A DNA stretch of 64,000 nucleotides from Vitellaria paradoxa (Eukaryota > Streptophyta > Magnoliopsida > Ericales > Sapotaceae): positions 25,290,340 through 25,354,339 of the forward strand of contig CM034241.1 of NCBI GenBank assembly GCA_019916065.1, given 5' to 3'. This document shows positions 23,363 to 33,997 of the stretch, in pieces. Under the pieces are notes generated by a model. It saw nothing but the letters and a program-made list of their open reading frames with translations, had not been told where the DNA came from and searched no databases. Positions within the stretch are counted from its first letter, which is position 1. Every line of letters begins with the position of its first letter. Position numbers and translations under genes: made by a program.

Positions 23363-23425
23363 ATGACCGAAGGAGACGAAATGAGAAGACGCTGGTTGTT
23401 AGTGACGACTCCTAACGAGGAGAAG
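23363..23425 (+). CDS. Candidate first exon of an unrecognised gene
   Basis: An ATG at 23363 opens 21 codons (MTEGDEMRRRWLLVTTPNEE, then K) up to AAG|GTATCT, a good 5' splice donor at 23426. The local GC content rises above the AT-rich surroundings, and a pyrimidine-rich stretch follows in the presumed intron. The copia element at 23589 lies 160 bases downstream and would sit in that intron. No second exon was found before the next element. I do not recognise the peptide. Confidence 0.3.
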
Positions 23426-23588
23426 GTATCTCCCTCCTCCTTTACATCTCTCTTTATTCTCTTTCTATCGATCTAGTATTTTTAGTTATAACACTATATT
23501 CCGTTTTCTATTCAAGACTTCCTCAACTTGAAACCCTATGTACATTTTTTATCTATCGTTCTAAATAGAAAAAATTGATATTTGCCTG

Positions 23589-24243
23589 TGAAAAAATACG
23601 TGAAGTGCTAGTATCAAATAATCAACTAAACAAACAAGTACAAAAAAATAAATGAATACAGGGATTTTAACGTGGAAACCCAAACTGGTAAAACCACAAG
23701 CTCCTTTCACTATAGAAGTCGGGTTACAAAGATTACAACCACAAAGTTACACAATCGATACCCCTCGATCCCTTGCGTTGAAACTTTGCTTGTATCACAA
23801 CGATAAACCCTCACAGCGAAAAAACCAACTTCAACCCCTGAAGATCACGAACATAGATATGCAAAGTTATTTGGTTAAGAGACGAAGAGAACTCTTAAAG
23901 TAATGTAACAGTTTTTCATCTCACGTTCTCTGTCTAGTAGACTCTAGGAGAAGGTTTCAATATATAGAGCATTCCAGCAATCCTACATAGGATTGTATAG
24001 TTTGCTACTTCCAAAATCTTTTAGGAGTCTTTCTAATCTCCTTGAACATTAGTAAAGCTTCCTTAAAGTATCTTCATCCTTGTATTAGGAAACATTCCTG
24101 AAAGAATCTTCAACTTTGTATTAGGAAACTTTGCAAAAACCTTCAAACCTATACTTTTGACACCTTAGCCAAATACCTAAAAATAACAAGTTGAAATTAT
24201 TGCTTTGCTCACTAATGTGCAAAGTACAAAAATAAAACTAACA
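23589..24243 (-). repeat. SIRE-like copia 3' LTR
   Basis: This is 655 bp and aligns with 27335-27995 from TGAAAAAATACG to the closing ACTAACA. Differences are scattered. A CA/TG pair is present at both ends. Confidence 0.88.
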
Positions 24244-24262
24244 ATCTCCCCCTTTGGCAATT
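24244..24262 (-). promoter_or_regulatory. Polypurine tract of the minus-strand copia element
   Basis: On the minus strand GCCAAAGGGGGAGAT abuts the 3' LTR, which starts TGTTAG. This is the standard copia polypurine-tract arrangement. Confidence 0.85.
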
Positions 24263-25879
24263 TTTGTGACAAAATAATGCTCCTATATACAATGTAAAAA
24301 AAAAATTATAACTTTTCACAATATTTAAACTTAATCAAGCCAAACTCTCCTTCAGTACGTAAACTTGTAAATTCTTTTTTGATTAATATTCCTGTATAAA
24401 ATTGCACACCATTTAAACAAAACACTTTGTGAAAAGTATTAAGTTAAAATAATATAATCTTTGTGAAAAGTATTAAGATAAGGGGAATGGGAAGAATATT
24501 CAACAACAAAAAACATACAAACAATCCAATTAACCAACTAGATTATCTTAACAATGGATTATCTAAACTAACCAATAACGTCAACAAATCAAAAAAAAAA
24601 AAAAAAAAAAAACCCCCAACGTCATCCTCTTTTTGTCACCTAGTAACTTATCAACTATGTAGCCAATATCCAATGACCAGTAGATTTAAAATCCTGCAAA
24701 TTTCACTAATTGTGTGCCCAAAAGAATTAAAATAAAAATTAAGGAATTATATAATAAGAAGTAATTGAACCTTGTTAGAGCAATTAAGTTATTAATTCAC
24801 ATTTTGATCTTCTCGCTCACAATTTAATATTTATTCTTGGAGATTAAAAAATAAATAAATTGAACAAATACTAAGGCATGAACTTGAAATACTTAAATCT
24901 CCCTTCAGCATACCTTCATATATAATGTTCAAGACTATACAAGTAATACTCTAAGTGCACGTCGTGAATTAAGAATGATCAAACAAATACAGTAGGACAC
25001 TAAAGTTACAAATGCCAAGAAGGAACATTCTCCAAAGATCAGATGTTGCAATTAGGCATAAAAATAAGAATAAATTTTACCATTTTTAACTTATATCTCC
25101 TCCCTTCCCCCAATTTTTTTTTTTTTTTTTTGGGCAATCTGCTGTGCATGCCAGCTTTCACACATTATGGGTAGTAACTTTTTTCTTAAATCATATTTTT
25201 TCCCAGCGGTGGTTATTTTGATAACCGACAATGTCATAAGGAACCTTCTTACTGGTCCCCCAGTAACACCTTTCATGTTTTTTCTCTACAACCCACTCTC
25301 CACATAACGACAAGGAGGAGAATTTAATCTAGCAAGTATAAAATAGAACTGACATTTGTACTGAGTAAGAATCAATCTTGTGCTTTAACATACTAGCGAA
25401 TCACTAGCACAACAAGACAATGCGCCAGTCTGTTCTGAGAAGGAAGTCAAGTAAAGCACAGTAACACGCATTAATGGTGTTCAATCCATTTATTCTAAAA
25501 TTCAAAAAATGTATAATATACTAGTATATGATAGATAAAATGTAAACTTCATACTTTTTCATGCTCCCCCTCAGTCCAGTTACTTCCCTTTTTTTTAATA
25601 AATGGAAATTAAGTAATGGCACACACACCTGGAGAAGTTTGACAGAATTGGTGTTAGAGAGGCTAAGAAAAAGGTATCAAAAAAGAAGATATTTTTCAAC
25701 CAAAATTACCAACAAAAACAAAAGACTCGAGGGCAAGAGATAATAATAAAACAAAAAAACAAAGCAATAACAAATAAATCATTACTCCTAAAACCACTGC
25801 AAAGTAATCACAGACTAGGAAAAATAAATATTAAGTACACCTTTGTCTATACCCATCACGCCAATTATTCTCATAAAAT
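24263..25879 (-). other. Copia interior without recognisable pol
   Basis: AT-rich, with A runs (24591-24612) and a T run (25116-25131). On the minus strand about 25280-25190 encodes MKGVTGGPVRRFLMTLS, then VIKITTAG; this segment aligns at roughly 70 percent by eye with 50345-50275, in the other SIRE-like remnant. No catalytic motif of pol was found. Confidence 0.5.
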
Positions 25880-27310
25880 TTACCCCTTTTGATGCATAGG
25901 GGTTTCACATGCATTCAAATCATCATTTTTTAACCCAAACGCACAAATTTTATTTGTGGTTCTCAGCTTTGAAGCCTTTTTATTAGGTGCGGTGGTTTTT
26001 ATTGAAAGATTTAAAATTTTTATTTGGTATAAAACTCCTCTCACTACCCTAGGAGTAAAAAATGGAGAGTCAAAAGAGGTAGGGTACTCTTGAAGGATTT
26101 GAAATATATTTAACAATTTTGGATAAAAACTTTTATTATTATCAAAATAGTTTCTAGGCACACCATATAACTTTAAAATAGTTTGGTCGAATATGACTAC
26201 GTATTCCACAGTGATGGCAGACTAGAACAAAAGATGACTTATTAAACATACCTCGTGACTTACCTTTGGCTGTCTGGGATGGGACTTGATTCCTTTTTTA
26301 TTCTTTCTTTAGAGGTGGAGTAGGTGTGGAGGCTTGATTTGTAGGATTTGAAAGCTGTGTTGAAGCTATCATTTGGGTTCAAGTTTGTTTTGTAGTCCTT
26401 TGTATCACTCATCTCAACAAATTCTAGTCCACGCTTATTAGTAACCCTTTGTTGTGAACCCAAGATCTCATGTAAATTTTTAAAGGTTTACTCAACTTCT
26501 CTTAGAGTTCGAACAATTCACATTTAATTTTATCACATTCTTTTTTTTCTCTTCAAGCTGGTCTCTGAGTGCCACATCTATGTCTTTCAGAGTCTCATAT
26601 TCCTTTTGAAGCTTGTGTAGAGCATCTTCAACTTCACTGTGTTGGGTTATAAGAGTCTCTTTTTCTTTCTTCAAGACTCGAACATTAACTTTCAACCTGC
26701 TATTTTCTTTCAACAACTTTTAATTTATTTTAATTAATTCAAAATTTTCATCTTCACTAATGTATTCTTCATTATCAAACAAAAAGAAGAAGAATGAATT
26801 GAATTAACATTAGAACAGTCACCAGCCTCAACGGAGCTATTTTAAGGAGATTTGAACTTAACTATGCCTAAGTAGAATTTGGTGATACCTAAGAAGTTCT
26901 TCTCATCTAGTTTGTCATGAAGGCTGTAAAGTTGTTGGAGGAGTCTTTATCTTCAGATTCATTTTTTGCAATCTCCTCATCAGAGTCATCCCAAGTAACA
27001 CTAAAACTTTTTTGATTTTTGATTTTTCTTTCAACTAGGGCATTCTTGGGAGATATGACCATAGTCATGGCGCTTAAAGCACTAAATTCTTTTGTTCTTC
27101 GAACCTCCTTGTTTGCCTTCATTGTCTCTACTAGAGTTTGAAGCATTTCTTTTCTTTTCAGACTTGTTAAAGAGATTCTTTGGTGGAGGTTTGACTTTCT
27201 TACCTGTCACTTTTGAATAAGTGATTTCAATTTATTGGTAAGAAAAGCAATTTCCTCATCTTCCATGGTACTAGTACTTAAGATCTCATCTTTGTGATTT
27301 AGAAAATGCT
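25880..27310 (-). pseudogene. SIRE-like copia gag, C-terminal part
   Basis: Starting near the primer site, the minus strand reads MEDEEIAFLTNKLKSLIQK, a block that normally lies after the gag core, so the N-terminal gag is missing. A degenerate zinc knuckle follows near 27075-27030 (CFKRHDYGHISQECP, second cysteine replaced by arginine), then an acidic VTWDDSDEE region ending NFTAFMTN. A leucine/glutamate heptad-rich stretch at 26716-26500 (LKENSRLKVNVRVLKKEKE) predicts a coiled coil, as in SIRE gag proteins. Further frames continue to 25880. Stops and frame changes separate all of these. Confidence 0.65.
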
Positions 27311-27319
27311 AGACAAACC

Positions 27320-27333
27320 TGCTCTGATACCAA
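27320..27333 (-). promoter_or_regulatory. Primer binding site, tRNA-iMet, minus strand
   Basis: The minus strand reads TTGGTATCAGAGC two bases inside the 5' LTR end, complementary to initiator methionine tRNA. Confidence 0.88.
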
Positions 27334-27334
27334 T

Positions 27335-27995
27335 TGAAAAAATACGTGAAGTGCTAATATCAAATAATCAGCCAAACAAACAAGTGCGGAAAAATAAATG
27401 AACATAGGGATTTTAACGTGGAAACCCAAACCATTAAACCACAATCTTTTCACTGTATAAGCCGGGTTACAAAGATTTCAACTACAAAGTTACACAATTG
27501 ATACCCCTTGATCCTTTGCGTTGAAACTTTGCTTGTATCACAACAATAAATCCTCACGAGCTAAGGACCAATCTTCAACCCCTGAAGATCACGAACACAA
27601 ATACGTGAAGTTGTTTGGCTAGAGAGATGAAGAAAACTCTTAAAGTAATGTAACAGCTTTTCGTCTTATGTTCTTTATCTAGTAGAAACCCTAGGAGAAG
27701 GTTTTAATATATAGAGCATTCTAGCAATTCAATCCTCTAGTGGATTGTATAGTTTGATGCTTCCAAAATCTTTTAGGAAACTTTCTAATCTCCTTAAACA
27801 TTAGGAAGCTTCCTTAAAATATCTTCATCCTTGAATAAGGAAACATTCGTTAAAGTATCTTCATTCTCGCATTAAGAAACTTTCCAAAAAATCTTCAAAC
27901 CTATCCTTTTGACATCTTAGCCAAATACCTAAAAATATAAGTTTGAAATCATTGTTTTATTCACTGATTTGCCAATTACTAAAATAAAATTAACA
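27335..27995 (-). repeat. SIRE-like copia 5' LTR
   Basis: This is 661 bp, partner of 23589-24243. It lies 95 bases before the Athila-like element. Confidence 0.88.
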
Positions 27996-28090
27996 AAATG
28001 TGTATGCATTTGTTTTTGCTTTTTATTTTTCTTGATATATTGTTAGTTATGCTTGATTTTGCTTGATCTATTGTTAAACTAGCTTATAAG

Positions 28091-28116
28091 TGATTGTACT
28101 ATGAAAAGTACAATCA
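28091..28116. other. Terminal hairpin at the LTR start
   Basis: TGATTGTACT (28091-28100) pairs perfectly with AGTACAATCA (28107-28116) across a 6-base loop. The stem includes the terminal TG recognised by integrase. Confidence 0.8.
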
Positions 28117-28472
28117 TTAACCTTAATTAGTGATTTGTTAGGTGGATTTATAGCTAAAAAGATGATAAATTGTTTTTAAATGCATTCATGAGGAATTCTT
28201 GTGATTTGCAGGTGTTTGGGACTAAAATGGATGAAGTTGGGCTAAATTGGATGAAATCAAGAAGCTGGTTCGAACACATGTTTGAACCAACTGTTGTTCA
28301 AACCAATGTTCTAACCACAGAAGGCAAACCAGAAAAAGATGCAGCAGATTTTGGCTAAGTGTTGGAAAAAGTGGTTCAAACCAATGTTCAAACCATAGGA
28401 TGTTTGAACCTTGGTTAGAACAACAGAAGCCAAGTATAGACCAACAAGTGCTGAAATTGATTAAGGCAAATT

Positions 28473-28850
28473 GGTTCGAACCTTTGTTCAAACCACATGT
28501 GGTTTGAACCTTGGTTCGATCGACAGAAGGGTGAAAAAGTTACAGAGCTCAAAAATTTCTAAGTCCCAGATTTAGGTTCGAACCTTGGTTCGAACCAACC
28601 CTTGTTCAAACATTGGTTCGATCAACAGAAGCTGTGCAAGGTTCAACTGGAAGAAAATTTTCTAAGTCCCAGACTTGGTTCGAACCCTTGTTCGAACCAA
28701 CTTTGGTTCAAACACTGGTTAGAACAACAGAGGCTGTGCAAAGTCTAATTGGAGTAAATTTGACTAAGTCCCAGAAATTGGTTCGAACCTTTGTTCGAAC
28801 CAATCAGTCTGTTCGAACCTTTTATTCGAACCAACCTGCAATTCGAGGAT
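28473..28850. repeat. Tandem array of about 103-bp units with GGTTCGAACC palindromes
   Basis: Units carrying CTAAGTCC recur at 28559, 28662 and 28764. At least five perfect GGTTCGAACC decamers occur (28473, 28575, 28587, 28677, 28780), plus many one-base variants. The decamer is palindromic and equals the core of the tRNA B box on both strands. Each unit also carries GAACAACAG or GATCAACAG followed by A(A/G)GCTGTGCAA. Confidence 0.85.
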
Positions 28851-29799
28851 CCTGAAATTCAGCTTTTGAGAAATGGGCAGTTATGTACTTTTACATGTTA
28901 TATTTCATATATATGTACGAAGGAGGTCGTTTAGGGATATACAGATTCATTTCTTTCAGTTAAGCTTTCTTTTAGAGAGAGAGAATTGTAGAGAGAGAAA
29001 GTGATTCCATCTTCATTTCTTTGAATTCTTGTATCAGATTCAGTTCTATGAATGGATTTACTTCAATTTTTATTGTTTCTTCTTTTATGATGTTTGAGTA
29101 GACTTTTCTCTTGGATTCAAGGCAAGTTTCGTAGTTGATTTGCAAGAATTTCAGGTAATGGGCTTAATGTTGAAATCTTATGTGTTAAAGGAAAAATCTA
29201 TGTTTGATTTGAATGATTATTGATTTTTGAGTTGAGATTTCAATTGAACTCCAATTTTGTATGGTTTATGGCCTTTACTTACAGATTTCTACATAGAATT
29301 ATCATGCCTTTCTTTTAGATTTGTATGGCAATTGCTATTCCTAGGATTTGTATGTAAGATCTATGAGCTATGCCTATTAGGTTGTTTGATTTGAATTCTC
29401 AGCAGATTTTTGTTCTTAATTTCTTACTCAAATCAGATTTGGATTGTTCTAAGTGGTTTTATTTCTAGATTATCTTTTGGATCTACCCTTTTTAGGTGTA
29501 GAATCCTTGGAATTTATTGTCAATCACTACGAGCTTGTTTTGGATCCAAGGTTTTTCTTAAATTTGTTTTTAAAACATTTTATCCAAACAACCATTTCTA
29601 AAAACCAAATTGAATCTCTATCATTCATTGTGGGTTGAAAATTTGTCTAAAACCTTTTCCAAGAATCATTTGTTCACTAATTTTACTAAGGCTCTCTGTG
29701 GACACGATCCGGTTCCTCACCGGTTTATTGTGCTTCAATAGACACCCTGCACTTGGGGTCGAGCCAATATTGATACATTGGAATCGAGCAAGCACTTTT

Positions 29800-29818
29800 T
29801 GGCGCCCGTTGCGGGGAG
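29800..29818 (+). promoter_or_regulatory. Primer binding site, tRNA-Asp type
   Basis: TGGCGCCCGTTGCGGGGA lies five bases after the LTR. It resembles the tRNA-Asp primer site used by Athila elements, with a one-base gain and loss inside the C and G runs. Confidence 0.8.
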
Positions 29819-30049
29819 CCTTAAGCAACGGTGAACGCGATCTTGGGAAGTTTGGGCGGATTCATCCTCACCCACCTTTCCAACGACGAATTACACACTT
29901 TGGGTAATCTCGTTCCATATTTTCATTTTCATTAGTAGTTTTTGATTTGAAATAAGTTAGCATTGGTAAACATTCATAAATTGCTTGTGCTTGTGCATTT
30001 GTTGCATCTTGTGCATGCATCTTAGGTCCGGTAGGATTGTTCAATCAAT

Positions 30050-31198
30050 TTGCATCCACAACATCAACCTATAGAGGAATTCATCGAGTTTTCATTAACT
30101 TCATCATCCACATCATCTACACCACAATCACCATCGTCATCATCTGTTTCTACTGATTTAGCGCATTTAATGGAAAATTTGGGAGACAATGGGCAAGATG
30201 GCCAGGAGGCCATAGCTCCTTTAGATGCACGACCATTGAGGGAGTTGTTGCACCCCGTGCGACAAACTACCCCTTCTTGCATAATTCTTCCTTAAATCAG
30301 AGGAATTTCACTTTTAAGCTGGCACAATACAATTGTTACCCACATTTCATGGCATGGATTCGGAAAACCCATACACATACATGAAAGAGTTTGAGGATGT
30401 GTGTGCCACTTGCATGGATCAAAATGTGAGTGAAGACACCGTAAGGTTGCGGTTGTTTCCATTTCTTTGAAGGATAAGGCCAAAATATGGCTCAATTCCT
30501 TAAGACCTCGCTCCATTGGCACATGGAGAGAAATGCAAGCGGAATTTTTGAAAAAGTATTTCCCAGCTCACAGAACATTAATGATGCAAAAACAAATCAT
30601 GAATTTTTCATGTCAACCGGGTGAGTCATTTTTTCATGCATGGGAGAGGTTTAAAGATTTATGTAATGCATGTCCTCATCATGGATTTCCAATTTGGCGG
30701 CTGTGTAGTTTTTTCTATGATGCATTGCCATCTGAGCATAAACAGTTAGTGGGTACCATGAGTAATGGCCAGTTTCTTGATAAGTCGGCTGAGGAAGCCT
30801 ATGAGTTTTTGGAAGAGTTGGCTGAAAATACCAAATCTTGGGAGGTAACATCACCTTCACCTTTAGAGTCTAGAGGAGTCCAAGCACAATCTAGCGGGAA
30901 ATTAAGGTTGAATGATAGTGACGATTTGAGTGCTAGGATAGCTTCTCTCACTAGGAAGGTAGAGTTACTTGAGACAAAGAAGGTGAACATGATAAGTGAA
31001 AGGGAAGTGAGATGTGTCATTTGTGAGGTACCTGACCATAGCACTGATGAATGCCCCACGGTTCCAGCTTTCAAAGAAGTTTTGTATGGGCAAACTTCAA
31101 ACACAAACACCTCACACAATTTCCCTAAGCCATACTCCAGTCAAACTCAAGCTCAGTCAGGACATCCTCCCTTCCTAACCAATATCACCCTGGGTTGA
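30050..31198 (+). pseudogene. Athila-like gag
   Basis: A Ser/Thr-rich start (MHPQHQPIEEFIEF) is followed by a broken stretch (30293-30466). The gag core then reads SLKDKAKIWLNSLRPRSIGTW, EFLKKYFPAHRTLMMQKQI, ESFFHAWERFKDLCNACPHHG and FYDALPSEHKQL, then AEEAYEFLEELAEN. A zinc knuckle at about 31013-31054 has the form CVICEVPDHSTDEC, matching CX2CX4HX4C. The frame ends at 31198. This gag type, with the tRNA-Asp primer site, marks the non-chromovirus Athila/Tat branch of Ty3. The gag at the right end of the window (63278 onward) is a relative. Confidence 0.85.
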
Positions 31199-32025
31199 GA
31201 AATCATCCCAATTTTTCATGGAGGAATGATTCATCTAGTGCACCCTACCCCCCACAATTCAATTCAAACCCTTCTCAAGGTCAACCACAAGGTCCATCTT
31301 CTAGTTCTTCCAACCTCAATATAGGAAGTCATCATTAGAGGATACCCTTCAGCAGTTTATGCAGGTCAAATTGGTATTAACAATCAAAGTGCTAAGAATC
31401 AAGAGCAAACCAATAGAGCCATTGAGGATATTAGGAACCAATTGACCAAGCTCATTCAAAGTCAGAGTCAAACTGAAAAGGGTAGATTGCCTTCACAAAC
31501 CATCCAGAACCCTCAGGGTCAAGTTCATATGGGAGAAACTTTAGGTGAAAAAAACCCATGAGCATGTGCAAGCAATCACTACATTGAGGAGTGGAAGGTA
31601 GTTGAAAAACCAGATGATCCGAGGTTGTTGAGAGTCAATGATAAAGAGGGAATGGTTTATGGAGAAAAGGGGAGAGTAGTGAACAAGGTGAGAGCAAAAT
31701 AGAAAGAAACAAAATGATGATGAGGAAAGAGAAATGATGATGATGATGTGGTGGAAGAAGTTGTGAGAAATGAGAGAAATGAGAAAATGAAAAAGAACAA
31801 GGTTGAGAAGAATAAGGATGAGAATAAAGAGAGAGAACAAGTTGTAGGTTTCCAACCCCGACCACCATTTCCAAGCCAATTGAGCAAGTCAAAGAAAGAG
31901 TTGTTAAACTCTGAAATTTTTGAGGTTTTCAAGCAAGTAAGGATCAACCTACCCTTATTAGATGCCATCAAACAAGTTCCATCTTACTCCAAGTTTTAAA
32001 AGACCTTTGTACTGTTAAGAGGAGA
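31199..32025 (+). other. Gag-protease linker of the Athila-like element
   Basis: A broken, low-complexity continuation of gag-pol: Ser/Pro/Gln-rich first, then a Lys/Glu-rich stretch at 31748-31845 that would be strongly charged. It ends in LLNSEIFEVFKQVRINLPLLDAI, the conserved segment just before the Athila protease, so the polyprotein order is preserved. Stops occur at several points. Confidence 0.6.
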
Positions 32026-32460
32026 GTGAGTGTCAAGGAAAAGGCTTTCATGGCAGAACAAGTTAGTGCCATTCTTCAATATAAGACCCCACCAAAGTAC
32101 AATGACCCAGGGTGTCCTACCATAGCATGTGTCATAGGTGAGCACAAGGTGAAACAAGCCCTACTAGACTTAGGAGCTAGTGTCAACCTTCTCCCTTACA
32201 CAGTTTATCAACAGTTGGGTTTGGGGGAACTTAAGCCGACTAGAGTGACCTTGCAATTAGCTGATAGGTCGGTTAAGATTCCTAGGGGCATTTTGGAGGA
32301 TGTGCTCATTCAGGTTGATAAGTTTTGCTATCCTGTGGACTTCATTGTTTTAGACACTCAGCCCACCCCTCAAGGTTCCATTCCACCTGTTCCTGTCATT
32401 TTAGGAAGACCTTTCCTAGCAACACTAATGCGGTCATCAATTGTAGGAATGGTCTTATGA
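32026..32460 (+). pseudogene. Athila-like aspartic protease
   Basis: An uninterrupted stretch with CVIGEHKVKQALLDLGASVNL, VYQQLGLGELKPTRVTLQLA, GILEDVLIQVDKF and PVDFIVLD, then PVILGRPFLATL. The active-site triplet reads DLG rather than the usual DTG, which is normal for this lineage. The open frame ends at 32460 shortly after the flap-like region. It would process the polyprotein; the frames on either side are broken. Confidence 0.85.
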
Positions 32461-33897
32461 AAATCTCCTTGGGAATTTGACAGCTGAAATGAATATCTTT
32501 AGAGTTGCTAAGCAACCCATGGAGGAAGAGGAGGATATAAGAGAGGTGGACTTGATTCAGACAGTTAGGAGGAACATGTTGAGAGGGAGTTTGTTGGAGA
32601 TCCTTTGGAGAAGGCATTGACATTAGGAGATGGAAAAGATTATAGGGATGAGGTTGATGATGAAGATGTCTTGGAGGTGTTGATTGGTTAGATAGTGCAC
32701 CCATCATGTCTATAGAGCAGTCTGACCAATCTATAGAAAACCTTGCCCCAAACATGGTCAACCCTAGATCCTCCATTGTCAAGCCACCCAAGCCTGATAG
32801 GAAACCTCTTCCTAGTGAGCTTAAATATACATTTTTAGGAGAGGAAGAGTCATACCCAGTGGTCATATCTTCTCAGCTTACTAAGGACCAAGAAGAGAAG
32901 CTGTAGAGATGTTGAAAAGACACAAGAAGGCACTAGGTTGGACAATAGCAGACCTTCATGGGATTAGCCCACTCATTTGCACACACTCCATTTACCTAGA
33001 GGAGGGGGCTAAACCAGTGAGACAACCTCAGAGGAGGTTGAATCCTAACATGAAGGAGGTAGTTAAAGGAGAAGTCCTTAAGCTCCTAGATGCTGGGATC
33101 ATATATCCCATTTCTGATTCTCAATGGGTGAGTCCACCCAGTTGTTCCAAAGAAGTCTGGAGTTACGGTTGTTAAGAATGAGAGCAATGAACTTGTGCCC
33201 ACTAGGATTCAGACAGGGTGGCGCATGTGCATTGACTATAGGAAGTTAAATGCCGTGACTAGGAAAGACCACTTCCCCTTACCCTTTATTGATCAGGTCT
33301 TAGAGAGGGTAGCTGGACAACCATTTTATTGCTTTCTCGATGGATATTCTGGATATAACCAAATCGAGATAGCCTTGAGGATCAAGAAAAGACAACATTC
33401 ACATGTCCTTTTGGTACATTTGCTTACCGGCGCATGCCTTTTGGTTTGTGTAATGCGCCGGCCACATTTCAAAGGTGCATGATGAGTATTTTTAGTGATT
33501 TTGTGGAGAAGTTTCTTGAGGTATTCATGGATGATTTCACTGTGTATGGGAGTGATTTTGATGCATGTTTGAGGAATCTAGAGAAGGTGTTAACAAGGTG
33601 TGAAGAGAAAAATCTAGTGTTGAATTGGGAAAAATGTCACTTCATGGTGACACAAGGTATTGTCCTAGGCCATGTTGTTTCTTCTAGGGTATTGAAGTAG
33701 ATAAGGCTAAGGTAGAAATCATTCAAAAGCTTCCAACCCCTAGGTGTGTGAAAGATGTGAGATCATTTCTCGGCCATGCAGGGTTCTATAGGAGGTTCAT
33801 TGCATCTTTTAGTGCTATAGCTCGACCATTGTGTAACCTTCTAGTTCATGATGCACCTTTCGATTGGACCCTTGAGTGTCAGGTTGCATTTGAAAAA
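32461..33897 (+). pseudogene. Athila-like reverse transcriptase, cut by the sequence gap
   Basis: After an acidic linker, conserved blocks run GISPLICTHSIYLEEGAKPV, RRLNPNMKEVVKGEVLKLLD, then [50 protein letters not shown] and the active site VFMDDFTVYGS (FMDD at 33524-33535). The tail has LGHVVSSR and VRSFLGHAGFYRRFI. Frameshifts occur near 33170, 33390 and 33690. The sequence enters the 100-N gap at 33898, before RNase H. RNase H and integrase of this element are absent from the window. Confidence 0.88.
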
Positions 33898-33997
33898 NNN
33901 NNNNNNNNNNNNNNNNNNNNNNNNNNNNNNNNNNNNNNNNNNNNNNNNNNNNNNNNNNNNNNNNNNNNNNNNNNNNNNNNNNNNNNNNNNNNNNNNN
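33898..33997. other. Assembly gap of exactly 100 N
   Basis: A run of 100 N is the conventional placeholder for a scaffold join of unknown size. Sequence on the two sides belongs to different retrotransposons, so the join is not a simple small gap. Confidence 0.98.

Larger units (their letters stand above)
23589..27995 (-). mobile_element. SIRE-like Ty1/copia element lacking most of pol, minus strand
   Basis: Two similar LTRs (23589-24243 and 27335-27995) flank a 3.1-kb interior. On the minus strand a tRNA-iMet primer site follows the 5' LTR and a polypurine tract precedes the 3' LTR. The interior retains only the back part of a SIRE-type gag (degenerate zinc knuckle, coiled coil); no reverse transcriptase, integrase or RNase H motif is visible. 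The flanks (GCCTG before, AAATG after) do not form a target duplication, so one end may have been altered. It is non-autonomous. Confidence 0.8.
28091..29794 (+). repeat. Athila-like 5' LTR
   Basis: This is 1,704 bp, from TGATTGTACT to GAGCAAGCA. It matches the truncated 3' LTR 42383-43963. It contains a terminal hairpin and a tandem array rich in GGTTCGAACC palindromes, with three copies of a 103-bp unit against four in the 3' LTR. Confidence 0.9.

Noticed and set aside
28222..28491. Repetitive peptide frames (WFEP/NQGSN-like) in the Athila LTR.
   Set aside because: They reflect the GGTTCGAACC repeats in frame, not a protein.
28091..29794. CRISPR-like array.
   Set aside because: The direct repeats are contiguous 103-bp units in a plant LTR, with no spacers or cas genes.
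31541..31971. Overlapping minus-strand frames rich in Leu, Phe and Ser that look like membrane proteins.
   Set aside because: They are the complement of the Lys/Glu-rich gag-protease linker of the Athila-like element.
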